This document shows, piece by piece, positions 5,474 through 13,052 of a DNA stretch of 14,714 nt. The translations under genes were made by a program, and so were the position numbers. Source of the stretch: Bacillota bacterium (GTDB taxonomy: Bacteria; Bacillota_A; Clostridia; Clostridiales; Clostridiaceae); contig JAJXYA010000234.1 of the NCBI GenBank assembly GCA_021780795.1, positions 1 to 14,714 of the forward strand, read 5' to 3'. The notes below the pieces were generated by a model that made no database searches, was not told where the DNA came from, and worked only from the letters and a program-made list of their open reading frames with translations. Position 1 is the first letter of the stretch, and each line of letters starts with the position of its first letter.

Positions 5474-6371
5474 TGTTTACGTTATTTTTTAGTGCTTCTA
5501 TATATCTATTAGCCAGCTTACTAAGGGTAATATCTTTATGAGAAATCCATCCAATAATTATTTCTTCATCCACCTGCAAAGGCACAGCAATAATATCGTG
5601 TCCATTCAAGTCTGAGCTTAAAATCCCAGTAGAAATTGTATACCCCTCTAATCCAATCAAAAGATTAAAAAGAGTTGCTCTATCACTGACTTTAATATTT
5701 TTTTTATGTGAAAGTGTGCTTAAAATTTCTTCTGAAAAATGAAAGGAATTATATTCTCCTTGCTCAAAATATAAATAGGGGTAATTTTCCAAATCCTCCA
5801 TTGTCACTTTTTCCTTTTGGGAAAGTGGATTATTTTTACTAATAAAAACATGAGGTCTTGCGATAAATAGCTTTGTAAATTGTAACTTGTTTTCTTTGAA
5901 CAATTTGTTTAGAATCTTCCTATTGAACTCATTTAAATATAAAATTCCTAGTTCACTTCTTAGATTTTTAACATCATCGATAATTTCATAAGTTTTAGTT
6001 TCCCTTAAACTAAATTCATATTCATCATTCACATATTGTTTTATTAAATCCACAAATGCATTAACAGCAAAAGCATAATGCTGAGTCGATACAGAAAAAT
6101 GCTTAACAGAAGGTTTAGCATCAAAATATCTTCTTTCTAATAATTCTGTTTGTTCAACTACCTCTCTTGCATAACCTAAAAACTCTGCTCCTTGAATAGT
6201 AACACTAATTCCTCTATTGGTGCGCTGAAAAATAGTTGTATTAATTTCAGTTTCAAGCTCTCTAATTGCACTAGAGAGACTTGGTTGAGTTATAAAAAGT
6301 TTTTTAGCTGCAATGTTAATTGAACCGCAATTTGCAATCATAATAGCATACTTTAGTTGCTGCAATGTCAT
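5463..6371 (-). CDS. LysR-family transcriptional regulator
   Basis: A 302-residue LysR-type regulator. The N-terminal winged helix-turn-helix (about 1-60) is classic: MTLQQLKYAIMIANCGSINI, AAKKLFITQPSLSSAIRELE, FQRTNRGISVT. The rest is the effector-binding domain of the periplasmic-binding-protein fold, with HVFISKNNPLSQKEKVTMEDLENYPYLYF typical of the second lobe. I start at ATG 6371, which has GGTGGT upstream; the open frame extends six codons further to a TTG. It follows the permease gene by 35 bp and probably shares its promoter. The best target candidates are the dyad at its own 3' end, beside the MetE-like promoter, and the permease promoter. The effector is unknown; methionine or a related sulfur compound is a guess from the neighbours. 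Confidence 0.9.
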   Translation of the reverse strand: MTLQQLKYAIMIANCGSINIAAKKLFITQPSLSSAIRELETEINTTIFQRTNRGISVTIQGAEFLGYAREVVEQTELLERRYFDAKPSVKHFSVSTQHYAFAVNAFVDLIKQYVNDEYEFSLRETKTYEIIDDVKNLRSELGILYLNEFNRKILNKLFKENKLQFTKLFIARPHVFISKNNPLSQKEKVTMEDLENYPYLYFEQGEYNSFHFSEEILSTLSHKKNIKVSDRATLFNLLIGLEGYTISTGILSSDLNGHDIIAVPLQVDEEIIIGWISHKDITLSKLANRYIEALKNNVNNLL

Positions 6372-6406
6372 TCTACCACCACCGTACAAGTTAACTTTCT
6401 GATTTT

Positions 6407-7795
6407 TTATTGTTCATTATTTTCATTTTGAAGTAAGCTATTTTTTCTACCATAAGTAAAGTAAATAGTTAAGCCAATTACAAGCCAAACTATAAATCCT
6501 ATCCAAGTTTTTAATTGTAGTCTTGATAATAGCATAATGCAGCACAATATAGTGATTATTGGTAAAAATGGTACTCCTGGACATTTAAAAACCCTTTTAA
6601 AATTAGGCATAGTATGTCTAAGCTTTATTACAGAAAGAGATACTACTATAAAGCCAAGCAAAGTTCCAATACTTAAAAACTGCACTATTATATCAAGTGG
6701 CAAAAAACCTGCTATTACTGCAGCTATACTTCCAGTTATTATAGTTGAAATATAAGGGGTTTTATGCGTTGGATGTATCTTAGAAAAAAACTTAGGCAAT
6801 AACCCATCTCTAGACATACCCATAAACACTCTAACTTGACCATATAGAACCACTAATAAAGTGGACATCATTCCAATAATAGCACCAACTCCAACAAGAG
6901 ATGACCCCCAATATATGCCTACCCTAGATAATGCTCCTGGTACTGCATTCTCAGAAATTATTTCTTTAAAGGGAACTAACCCAGTAAGAACAAAAGCCAC
7001 TGAAATATATAATATACTTACTACGGCAAGACACATCATTAGTCCTAAAGGAAGATCTCTTTTAGGATTTTTCGCTTCTTCTGCCGATGTAGAAATGGCA
7101 TCAAAACCAATATATGAAAAGAAAATAGTAGCTGTACCTGCAAATATACCCTTCCAGCCATATGGATTAAACGGCTTGTAATTTGATACATTTATATGTG
7201 ACATTCCAAGTCCTATAAATAAAAGTATTATAACAATTTTAACTCCAACAATTATATTATTTACTTTTGCACTTTCACTCATTCCATAGCACAAAAGACC
7301 TGTAATCAATGCAATAATAAGTATTGCTGGCAAATCAACAATACCACCATTACTTGGAGAGGCAGTTATTGCTTTAGGTAAATAAATCCCGATGTTGTTC
7401 AATATACCTAAAAATGTTCCAGACCAACCTGATGCAACAGCACTACATGCAACTAAATATTCAGCTGTTAAACACCAGCCTATAATCATTGCTACTATTT
7501 CACCAAAAGCTATGTACGAATAAGAATAAGTACTACCTGCAACCGGAAACATAGTTGCAAGTTCTGAATAACATAAGCCACAAAAGCATGCTACGATAGC
7601 CGCCAAAACAAATGAAACGATAATAGCTGGCCCTGCAGCATGCGCTCCTTCTCCTGTAGCAACAAATATACCTACTCCTACAACGGCACCTATTCCTAAA
7701 GCACCAATATCCTTTGCTGTTAAATTTTTCTTTAATGGCGATCTTTCCACTGATTCAAGTACTTGTTCAGCGGTTTTCTTTTTCCAAATATTCAT
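6407..7795 (-). CDS. APC-superfamily amino-acid permease (cationic amino-acid transporter type)
   Basis: A 462-residue permease with about twelve membrane segments and a charged N-terminus of some 30 residues. The first segment carries GALGIGAVVGVGIFVATGEG followed by AAGPA, the pattern of the CAT/YfnA branch, whose broken first helix binds the substrate amino and carboxyl groups. GFDAISTSAEEAKNPKRDLP (around residues 230-249) is the conserved segment-6 to loop motif of the same family. It imports amino acids driven by an ion gradient; the substrate cannot be read from sequence, and despite the family name members carry varied substrates. GAGGAG precedes ATG 7795. It heads a two-gene unit with the LysR gene from its own promoter, and the adjacent MetE-like gene hints at sulfur amino acids. 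Confidence 0.9.
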   Translation of the reverse strand: MNIWKKKTAEQVLESVERSPLKKNLTAKDIGALGIGAVVGVGIFVATGEGAHAAGPAIIVSFVLAAIVACFCGLCYSELATMFPVAGSTYSYSYIAFGEIVAMIIGWCLTAEYLVACSAVASGWSGTFLGILNNIGIYLPKAITASPSNGGIVDLPAILIIALITGLLCYGMSESAKVNNIIVGVKIVIILLFIGLGMSHINVSNYKPFNPYGWKGIFAGTATIFFSYIGFDAISTSAEEAKNPKRDLPLGLMMCLAVVSILYISVAFVLTGLVPFKEIISENAVPGALSRVGIYWGSSLVGVGAIIGMMSTLLVVLYGQVRVFMGMSRDGLLPKFFSKIHPTHKTPYISTIITGSIAAVIAGFLPLDIIVQFLSIGTLLGFIVVSLSVIKLRHTMPNFKRVFKCPGVPFLPIITILCCIMLLSRLQLKTWIGFIVWLVIGLTIYFTYGRKNSLLQNENNEQ

Positions 7796-7857
7796 TTTAT
7801 TCTCCTCGTCTTATGTCAATATATTATTTGATTATAATTTTATAAAACCACTTATAT

Positions 7858-7886
7858 ATTATAATGTCTATTATAATACGAATCAA
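7858..7886 (-). promoter_or_regulatory. Promoter of the permease-LysR operon
   Basis: Minus strand -35 TTGATT (7881-7886), 17-bp spacer, -10 TATAAT (7858-7863); transcription would start near 7851, about 55 bases before the permease start. Another TATAAT in the spacer lacks a matching -35. The rest of the 226-bp gap holds only the terminator of the next gene. Confidence 0.65.
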
Positions 7887-7942
7887 TGCAAAAATGTATT
7901 TTTTAAACACTTTTACAATGATTGTGTCCATAAATGTTTGCA

Positions 7943-7994
7943 AAACAACATGGAGTAGTAGCCAAATAAAAACATTATTTATCTCCTACTCCAT
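7943..7994 (-). terminator. Terminator of the rubrerythrin-like gene
   Basis: Outer arms ATGGAGTAG (7950-7958) and CTACTCCAT (7986-7994) pair perfectly over 9 bp; an inner AAATAA/TTATTT pairing extends the structure. On the minus strand the stem is followed by GTTGTTTT. It lies 27 bp after the stop codon of the gene. Confidence 0.7.
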
Positions 7995-8021
7995 TATAAA
8001 CTTTTTTACATTTTTATAAAA

Positions 8022-8507
8022 TTAATATTCTTCTTCTCTTCTTCCAAACTCTGGAGATTCAATCCATTGCTCTGCATTCGTAAGTATACGACTTAATTCT
8101 TCGAAAACTTCATAATGTTGTTTTTCTTGTTTAATAAGATATTGAAATATCTCTTTTTCATCTTCTTTTGCTTCTTTTAAAAACTTTTCATATAAATCTA
8201 TGCTATTCTTTTCCGTATCCGCTGCTATTCTATAAAAAGCCAATTGATTAGAATCTCTTTGTCCCTCTGTTTCAATATCTTTAGCATCAGAATATATATT
8301 AGGGAAACTTAAAAACAAATCAGAATCTATTAACCTGTAAGTCACTTTATTTATCTTATTTTCTAAAATTCCAGCATGTCTTTTTTCTTCTTCTGCTAAC
8401 CAATTACATAACCCGTGTAATTCATTACCCTTATTTTTTTCTGCTTGTTCTCTATAGTATTTTTCTCCGTCTAATTCCATATTAATTGCATATTGTAATA
8501 TATCCAT
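8022..8507 (-). CDS. Rubrerythrin-like (ferritin-like) diiron protein without rubredoxin domain
   Basis: A 161-residue four-helix-bundle protein of the ferritin-like/rubrerythrin group. Two repeats of the diiron pattern are visible: E11/E15 in helix 1 and E41-x2-H44 (EEEKRHAGIL) in helix 2; E99 (ADTEKNSIDLYEKF) in helix 3 and E128-x2-H131 (KQEKQHYEVF) in helix 4. The C-terminal ESPEFGRREEEY tail is shared by a clostridial subgroup. The CxxC rubredoxin domain of true rubrerythrin is missing, so it would need a separate electron donor if it is a peroxidase; iron handling is the alternative. The likely role is protection of an anaerobe from peroxide or oxygen, inferred from the family. ATG 8507 is preceded by a strong GGAGGAG. 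It is monocistronic with its own promoter and terminator. Confidence 0.87.
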   Translation of the reverse strand: MDILQYAINMELDGEKYYREQAEKNKGNELHGLCNWLAEEEKRHAGILENKINKVTYRLIDSDLFLSFPNIYSDAKDIETEGQRDSNQLAFYRIAADTEKNSIDLYEKFLKEAKEDEKEIFQYLIKQEKQHYEVFEELSRILTNAEQWIESPEFGRREEEY

Positions 8508-8590
8508 AAAAAATCTCCTCCATATGTTATCTTTATAAATTTATATATTTAATGTTTATGTCTTTTTACTTAATGACTTTTAATAATTAT

Positions 8591-8618
8591 ATTATAACAT
8601 ATAATTTCATAAAGACAA
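8591..8618 (-). promoter_or_regulatory. Promoter of the rubrerythrin-like gene
   Basis: Minus strand -10 TATAAT (8591-8596) and -35 TTGTCT (8613-8618) with a 16-bp spacer. The leader is about 75 bases, very A/T-rich, with no PerR-box I can recognise. I see no clear terminator hairpin after the chemoreceptor gene in 8619-8679. Confidence 0.55.
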
Positions 8619-8679
8619 CAATTATTATTATTTAATAAGTTTTATCGAAAGAGTTTTTATCTACTTTTCTTGAAGCTAT

Positions 8680-10206
8680 TTAAACTAGTTCCTTCATCTC
8701 ACTTGCTGTAGCACTCAATTCTTGTGAGCTTGCAATTACTTCTTCACTAGTAACTGCAATTTGATTAATAACTTCTGTCACCGATTTAAATTTTAAAATA
8801 GCATCTTCTGTTAATTGGGTTATAGTGGAATTAACACTTACTATATTATTTGTTTCATTTATTTGTTCATTTATGCAATCATTGACTTCTTGTATATTAT
8901 TACCAGAGTCTTTAAGTTTATTTATCATTTCTATAGTGTCTTTGACCGTTGAATTAGTAAGCGTATAGCCACTTGAAATTTTATCATTATTTTCTGACAT
9001 TAAAGCTTTTACATCAGAAATTTCATTTTTAAATTCACTTATTATACCGTTAATATTATTTAATGATTGTCGACTATCTTCGGCAAGTTTTCTAACTTCT
9101 TCTGCAACTACAGCAAAGCCTTTACCCATTTCTCCAGCCCTTGCTGCTTCTATGCTTGCATTTAATGCTAAAAGATTTGTTTGCTCAGCAACACTATCAA
9201 TAACTTTCAATATATTATCAATATTATTGGACCTCTCTTCTAAAACATTAATTGCATTGTATGTATTTCCTGTACTATTATTAACATCAGAAATTATTTT
9301 TAATAATTCACTTAAGGATGCTTCATTATTATTTGATATTTCAATTAAACTTAATGAATTTTTAGAGATACCATTGATTTTATTTAATACTCCTTCATTA
9401 ATTTCCAATAATTTTTTTATAGTTAAATAATTTTCTTTTGATTTGTTTAGCACAATATTTGAATCACTATTAATAATTTCGCTACTTTCTGCAATTTTTT
9501 GAATAGAATTATTTTCCTCTTCGATTGCAACAGTTAGCGTATTGCTAGCATTTGCTACAATTCCAGATATTTCTTTCAATTTTTTAAGTAAATCTGATAT
9601 TTTTTCATTCTTTTCAATAAGCTTTTGTTCATCTTCTTCAACATTTTTCAAAATGATCCTTGCCATGATTGTAAAAAACAATATACCAAAGGATATAAAA
9701 ACAATTACTATTGCTCTAATTAACAATTCCCTGATTAAAACACTTTTATCTGGAATCAATCTAGAGTTCATAATAAACAAAGTAATTTCACAAACTATAC
9801 TTAAAGTAATTGAAGAAATTATAAGCTTTAAATCTAAAAATAATGCTCCCAATAAAATAAAATAAAAAACAACTACCCATAGTTCTTTTGAAGGAACCAT
9901 AAAATTTAGATACATATAATTAAAGTAACAAATAACAAGAAGAGTTACTTTTAAAACATTAAAAAAACTATCCCATTTTTCAGGTTTTAAAACCTGTTTA
10001 TACAGTACATAAAATACTATTATTTCTAGTATCACACTAATGGCAAATATTACAAGCAGATTCCAAGCTATATCTTCATATAAGCCTATAATTTTTAATA
10101 CAATAAAAGTAATTGAAGCCATAAACGCACTAAAACAACATAAAAGTATTACATTTCTTAAAACTCTTTTTTGATACTCAATAATTTTACTAGACTCTCC
10201 TAACAA
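8680..10206 (-). CDS. Methyl-accepting chemotaxis protein with six-pass membrane sensor region
   Basis: A 508-residue chemoreceptor. Six hydrophobic segments occupy residues 17-40, 46-69, 82-103, 108-125, 128-146 and 160-187 with only short loops, so there is no extracellular Cache or four-helix ligand domain. No clear HAMP domain follows; a coiled coil leads directly to the cytoplasmic signalling domain. The conserved hairpin tip is at about 335-380, with [19 protein letters not shown] and [17 protein letters not shown], where CheW and CheA dock. Methylation-type Glu/Gln positions are likely in the flanking helices. The ligand would be sensed in or near the membrane, as with energy-taxis or hydrophobic-signal receptors. 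The best start is TTG 10206, with AAGGGG ten bases upstream. The gene begins 26 bp after the KAS-III-like gene with no terminator between, so they are cotranscribed. Confidence 0.92.
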   Translation of the reverse strand: MLGESSKIIEYQKRVLRNVILLCCFSAFMASITFIVLKIIGLYEDIAWNLLVIFAISVILEIIVFYVLYKQVLKPEKWDSFFNVLKVTLLVICYFNYMYLNFMVPSKELWVVVFYFILLGALFLDLKLIISSITLSIVCEITLFIMNSRLIPDKSVLIRELLIRAIVIVFISFGILFFTIMARIILKNVEEDEQKLIEKNEKISDLLKKLKEISGIVANASNTLTVAIEEENNSIQKIAESSEIINSDSNIVLNKSKENYLTIKKLLEINEGVLNKINGISKNSLSLIEISNNNEASLSELLKIISDVNNSTGNTYNAINVLEERSNNIDNILKVIDSVAEQTNLLALNASIEAARAGEMGKGFAVVAEEVRKLAEDSRQSLNNINGIISEFKNEISDVKALMSENNDKISSGYTLTNSTVKDTIEMINKLKDSGNNIQEVNDCINEQINETNNIVSVNSTITQLTEDAILKFKSVTEVINQIAVTSEEVIASSQELSATASEMKELV

Positions 10207-10232
10207 GAAAAAACAACCCCTTATTGTTTATT

Positions 10233-11237
10233 TTACCATTTATATAACAATGCTGCCATTGTATAACCTGCAGCAACTGAACAAAATATAGATAAATCAT
10301 TTTCTTTAAATTTATACGATTGTACCTTTTCTTCTAAAGCCATGAAAGGGCTTGTACAACCTGTATAACCATATTTTTCTCCAATAAAAATCGCTTTATC
10401 TTCACCTAAACCTAACTTCTCTATCGTTAAATTTAAATCTGTTTTTGAAAATTGAGACATGAAATAATGTTTAATATCATTTGAAGCTAAACTATTTTCA
10501 TCTAAAATACCTGTAATAAGATTTACCCATTTATCTGATAAAAAACTAAAATCAAAGGGATCCCATTTTATTTTTCTGTCATATTCATCAGTTTCATCTT
10601 TCCACATATTTGTAAGACCACATACTGGAAATCTAATATATTCATTATATTCGCAGTCCGTATACATTTTTGAATCTATTATACCTCTTAAAGTTTCTTC
10701 TTCTTTAGCCTCTAAAATTACCGCCGAAGCCCCATCTGAAAAGCAAGAATACATTACCAAATCATCTTCTCTTGCAAAATTGCTCATCACTATAGAGCCA
10801 ATAACTAAAATACGCTTGTATTTTTTGTCTGTTTTTAAATATCTAGCTGCAATATCTACTCCTGTAATCATTCCAATACAATCATTATTGATATCAAATA
10901 CATTTGTTGCATTTGCTGCTCCTAATTTATTTCTAAGTATCAATGCACAACATGGTGTTAAATATTCAGGTGTATCAGAAACGCAAATTATTGCATCGAT
11001 ATCTAAAGCTGTCAAGTTAGCATTATTTATAGCTCTAATTGCTGCTTCATAACTCATAGTTATGCTATTTTCACCTTCATTTGCTAGCGTTCTTCTATTC
11101 CTACCAAGTTTTCTTGCCAATCCTTTTGCATGATCAGTTAAATTGTATTTTTCAAAATGGTTTTCAAAATAATTGTTATGTAATATTCTTTCTGGATGAT
11201 AACTTCCTAGTCCTACTATGTGTACATTTTTATACAT
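10233..11237 (-). CDS. Beta-ketoacyl-ACP synthase III-like (thiolase-fold) protein with altered active site
   Basis: A 334-residue thiolase-superfamily protein of the FabH type, judged by IICVSDTPEYLTPCCALILR, FDINNDCIGMITGVDIAARYL and FSDGASAVILEA. The nucleophile Cys120 (NNDCIGM) is present. The other two catalytic residues of FabH are not: the HQAN motif aligns without gaps to SQFS, placing Ser261 where His belongs, and YGNTS aligns to YGYTG, placing Tyr291 where Asn belongs. His and Asn support malonyl decarboxylation, so a standard condensation is doubtful; acyl transfer, a different condensation, or a non-decarboxylating role are possible. It is not the housekeeping FabH: no fatty-acid synthesis genes are nearby. 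ATG 11237 has AAAGGAGTGA upstream and a good promoter. It is the first gene of a unit with the chemoreceptor. Confidence 0.82.
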   Translation of the reverse strand: MYKNVHIVGLGSYHPERILHNNYFENHFEKYNLTDHAKGLARKLGRNRRTLANEGENSITMSYEAAIRAINNANLTALDIDAIICVSDTPEYLTPCCALILRNKLGAANATNVFDINNDCIGMITGVDIAARYLKTDKKYKRILVIGSIVMSNFAREDDLVMYSCFSDGASAVILEAKEEETLRGIIDSKMYTDCEYNEYIRFPVCGLTNMWKDETDEYDRKIKWDPFDFSFLSDKWVNLITGILDENSLASNDIKHYFMSQFSKTDLNLTIEKLGLGEDKAIFIGEKYGYTGCTSPFMALEEKVQSYKFKENDLSIFCSVAAGYTMAALLYKW

Positions 11238-11289
11238 TTTTTCACTCCTTTAAGCTTAATTATAAACAAAATCATATTATAACATTTTC

Positions 11290-11324
11290 ATACAAATTGT
11301 ATCATTTATAATACTTTTTTTCAA
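11290..11324 (-). promoter_or_regulatory. Promoter of the KAS-III-like/chemoreceptor operon with an overlapping palindrome
   Basis: Minus strand -35 TTGAAA (11319-11324), 17-bp spacer, -10 TACAAT (11296-11301) with an extended TGA before it. The palindrome ATACAAATTGTAT (11290-11302; 6-bp arms, one central base) covers the -10, so a repressor bound there would block RNA polymerase. The transcript would start near 11289, about 52 bases before the start codon. Confidence 0.65.
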
Positions 11325-11376
11325 TAATTATATATAATCACCTTATTATTTAACAATGATTAGCCCTTTATACTAT

Positions 11377-11417
11377 AAAAAAATGAACCAGCCTACTTAA
11401 ATTTCAGCTGATTCATT
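11377..11417 (-). terminator. Terminator of the putative C-glycoside deglycosidase operon
   Basis: On the minus strand AATGAATCAGC and GCTGGTTCATT form an 11-bp stem with one wobble pair around a 14-base loop, followed by seven T residues (A-run 11377-11383). It starts 5 bp after the beta-subunit stop codon. Confidence 0.85.
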
Positions 11418-11421
11418 CATT

Positions 11422-11862
11422 TTAAACAATTAACAATTTTCTTTCATTTACATGATGACCGAATTCAGGTAAAAATATGAAACTCTCCTGATCTGGATCT
11501 AAATGTTCCTGCATGATTGGTGGCATATAAGAAGATGTAAAGCAAAATCCATATTTTAAATTATGATATCCTTGGGAAAGTCCACCTTGTTTTTTTACCT
11601 TTAATACTGCTGGCTCTGTCACTGACCAATGTGTCTTAAAGTCAGATTTCATTTCTTCATAAGTAAAATCTTCCCCCTTAAAACTCCAAACAATATCTTC
11701 TTTTTCAAATTTTTCTCCGTCTACAAATAAAGTTCCAGGACGAAGCTGGCTTAAAAAAATTCCACGATAGTAAGGAAGTCTCACCTTTAACTGAAAGCCC
11801 ACCACTTTTCCATTTTCTACAATATTCCTAAATCCAACTGATTGAATAACTTCTCTTTCCAT
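11422..11862 (-). CDS. DUF6379 protein, probable C-glycoside deglycosidase beta subunit
   Basis: A 146-residue soluble protein resembling DUF6379, the small beta subunit of bacterial C-glycoside deglycosidases (DfgB/DgpB-type nomenclature varies). Recognisable stretches are EVIQSVGFRNIVENGKVVGF, LKVRLPYYRGIFLSQL, LFVDGEKF and EFGHHVNERKLL. In studied complexes it packs against a TIM-barrel alpha subunit and together they cleave the C-C bond between a 3-oxo-sugar and an aromatic aglycone. The strongest support is context: it lies 10 bp after an alpha-type isomerase-fold gene, with a perfect AAGGAGG site overlapping that gene's stop codon. The protein looks mostly beta-stranded with no signal peptide. 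The family call is from pattern memory; the substrate is not known. Confidence 0.78.
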   Translation of the reverse strand: MEREVIQSVGFRNIVENGKVVGFQLKVRLPYYRGIFLSQLRPGTLFVDGEKFEKEDIVWSFKGEDFTYEEMKSDFKTHWSVTEPAVLKVKKQGGLSQGYHNLKYGFCFTSSYMPPIMQEHLDPDQESFIFLPEFGHHVNERKLLIV

Positions 11863-11872
11863 AATAGCCTCC

Positions 11873-12745
11873 TTAATCTCCCAGTAAATTTTTCAACATA
11901 ATATGTTGTTTTCTAAGGGTCTGACCTACTTCGTATCCTGATTCATATTTATCTGCACCTTCATATTCACTTAACAAATATCCATCCCATCCATGATCCT
12001 GCATCACTTTGATAACTTCTGGATATGGAATCGTAGTTTCCTTAAAATCATCACTCATGTGAATAAATTTAGCATGACAACAATATATATATGGAAGTAA
12101 TGGAATAATGTCTTCTGGTGTATTTGGTTTATAATTAGGATCCTTCCATTCACCTTCGGAGAACTCTGTACGGAACACACTAAAATCGATATTTAGCCCA
12201 AAATTCTTCGTTCCAGTTTCTTTGATGAAATCAACAAAATCTGTTACAAGTTTTCCTTTAAGATTTGATGGTGTATGGATTTCTGGACACATTTTTATAT
12301 TCAGTTCCTCTGCTAGAGGAAGTGCTCCATTTATAATTTCACGCCAGTTATTTACAGGTTCAAGAAGATCATTTATTACTGGCATCTTGGTTCTCATTAC
12401 AGTAAATCCAAGACGATGCGCTAAGCGAATATCTCTTTTTAACATTTCCACCGACTCTTCTGTGGTAAGATCTCTGTCTCCTAATACATGAGAATCAATC
12501 CAGTTTCCATATTCCACAGGTACAACTTCATATTTATCACAAAGACGGTGCCATTTTTCTACCCATTCATCACTCGGATATGGATAATTTTCAATATGTG
12601 TGTTAGCTAAAATTTCAATGCCATGAGCGCCCATATCATGTACATCCTCAAAACATTCTTCTAATGTCTTCGTTAATCCAAATTCAGCAGAGTAGCTATA
12701 TAAAGCAACACCACGCTTTGGTCCTTTATGGTCATATTTATACAT
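11873..12745 (-). CDS. Xylose-isomerase-like TIM-barrel protein, probable C-glycoside deglycosidase alpha subunit
   Basis: A 290-residue sugar phosphate isomerase/epimerase-fold protein. The divalent-metal ligands expected of this fold are visible at strand ends: E155 with H157 (CPEIHTPS), D187 (LNIDFSVF), H224 (CCHAKFIHM) and E260 (LLSEYEG). The N-terminal [20 protein letters not shown] and [20 protein letters not shown] are characteristic of the C-deglycosidase alpha group and neighbours rather than IolE or hydroxypyruvate isomerase. With the DUF6379 partner next door I infer cleavage of 3-oxo-C-glycosides. That route also needs an oxidoreductase to make the 3-oxo sugar; none is in the window. 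AAGGAGG precedes ATG 12745. The gene appears richer in G and C than the genes to its left, which could mean acquisition from another Firmicute. Alternative: a 3-keto-sugar epimerase/hydrolase of the same fold. Confidence 0.8.
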   Translation of the reverse strand: MYKYDHKGPKRGVALYSYSAEFGLTKTLEECFEDVHDMGAHGIEILANTHIENYPYPSDEWVEKWHRLCDKYEVVPVEYGNWIDSHVLGDRDLTTEESVEMLKRDIRLAHRLGFTVMRTKMPVINDLLEPVNNWREIINGALPLAEELNIKMCPEIHTPSNLKGKLVTDFVDFIKETGTKNFGLNIDFSVFRTEFSEGEWKDPNYKPNTPEDIIPLLPYIYCCHAKFIHMSDDFKETTIPYPEVIKVMQDHGWDGYLLSEYEGADKYESGYEVGQTLRKQHIMLKNLLGD

Positions 12746-12813
12746 GTTATTTCCTCCTTAAAATTTCGTTTCTTTTAATCACAACTTGCAACCGATTACT
12801 TGTACTCCAAACA

Positions 12814-12838
12814 TATATCTTTCAAAGATCAAGATATA
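12814..12838 (-). other. Hairpin in the leader of the deglycosidase operon
   Basis: TATATCTT and AAGATATA pair over 8 bp with a 9-base loop in the predicted ~165-base 5' leader. A second reading is the nested palindrome ATCTTT-C-AAAGAT (12817-12829), which would suit a protein site. No riboswitch class I know matches. The remainder of 12746-12810 shows only the ribosome binding site. Confidence 0.35.
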
Positions 12839-12910
12839 CTTGTTTTGGTAATTTCATTATAAATGGTTTCATTTTATTTCACTTCTCTATTATTCACATA
12901 TTGATTTTCA

Positions 12911-12987
12911 TATTTTGCAATTATACTATGTCAATACATATGTGTGCAAATATTGACTATATTTTTTTGTATTTATTTGCAATTATA
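12911..12987. promoter_or_regulatory. Three TTTGCA half-sites, candidate AraC-type operator region
   Basis: TTTGCAATTATA occurs twice in direct orientation (12914-12925 and 12976-12987), 62 bp apart, close to six helical turns. An inverted copy, TGCAAATA (12945-12952), lies about midway. All three would face the same side of the helix. Direct repeats next to a promoter and beside an AraC-type gene suggest that regulator's binding sites. The repeats also contain TATAAT on the minus strand, so part of the similarity may simply be promoter sequence. Confidence 0.45.
12920..12949 (-). promoter_or_regulatory. Candidate promoter of the deglycosidase operon
   Basis: Minus strand -10 TATAAT (12920-12925) with an 18-bp spacer to -35 TTGCAC (12944-12949), inside the TTTGCA half-site cluster. 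A perfect TTGACA (12930-12935) is too close to this -10 and has no partner 17 bp downstream. The suboptimal -35 would suit activation by an AraC-type protein. Confidence 0.5.
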
Positions 12988-13001
12988 ATGCATAACTTAA
13001 T

Positions 13002-13040
13002 AAAAAAAACTGTCATATTATTTTATTTGACAGTTTTTTT
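13002..13040 (-). terminator. Terminator of the AraC-GH39 gene (symmetrical)
   Basis: AAAAAAACTGTCA (13003-13015) and TGACAGTTTTTTT (13028-13040) pair over 13 bp around a 12-base loop. With A-runs and T-runs on both sides it could stop transcription in either direction. It lies about 13 bp after the stop codon of the regulator gene. Confidence 0.8.
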
Positions 13041-13052
13041 ATTTATTTATAT

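Noticed and set aside
8619..8679. Terminator after the chemoreceptor gene
   Set aside because: I looked for a stem with a T-run on the minus strand and found only short imperfect pairings, so none is called.
12814..12838. Riboswitch in the long leader of the deglycosidase operon
   Set aside because: One short hairpin without conserved ligand-binding elements; no terminator or ribosome-site sequestering alternative is visible.
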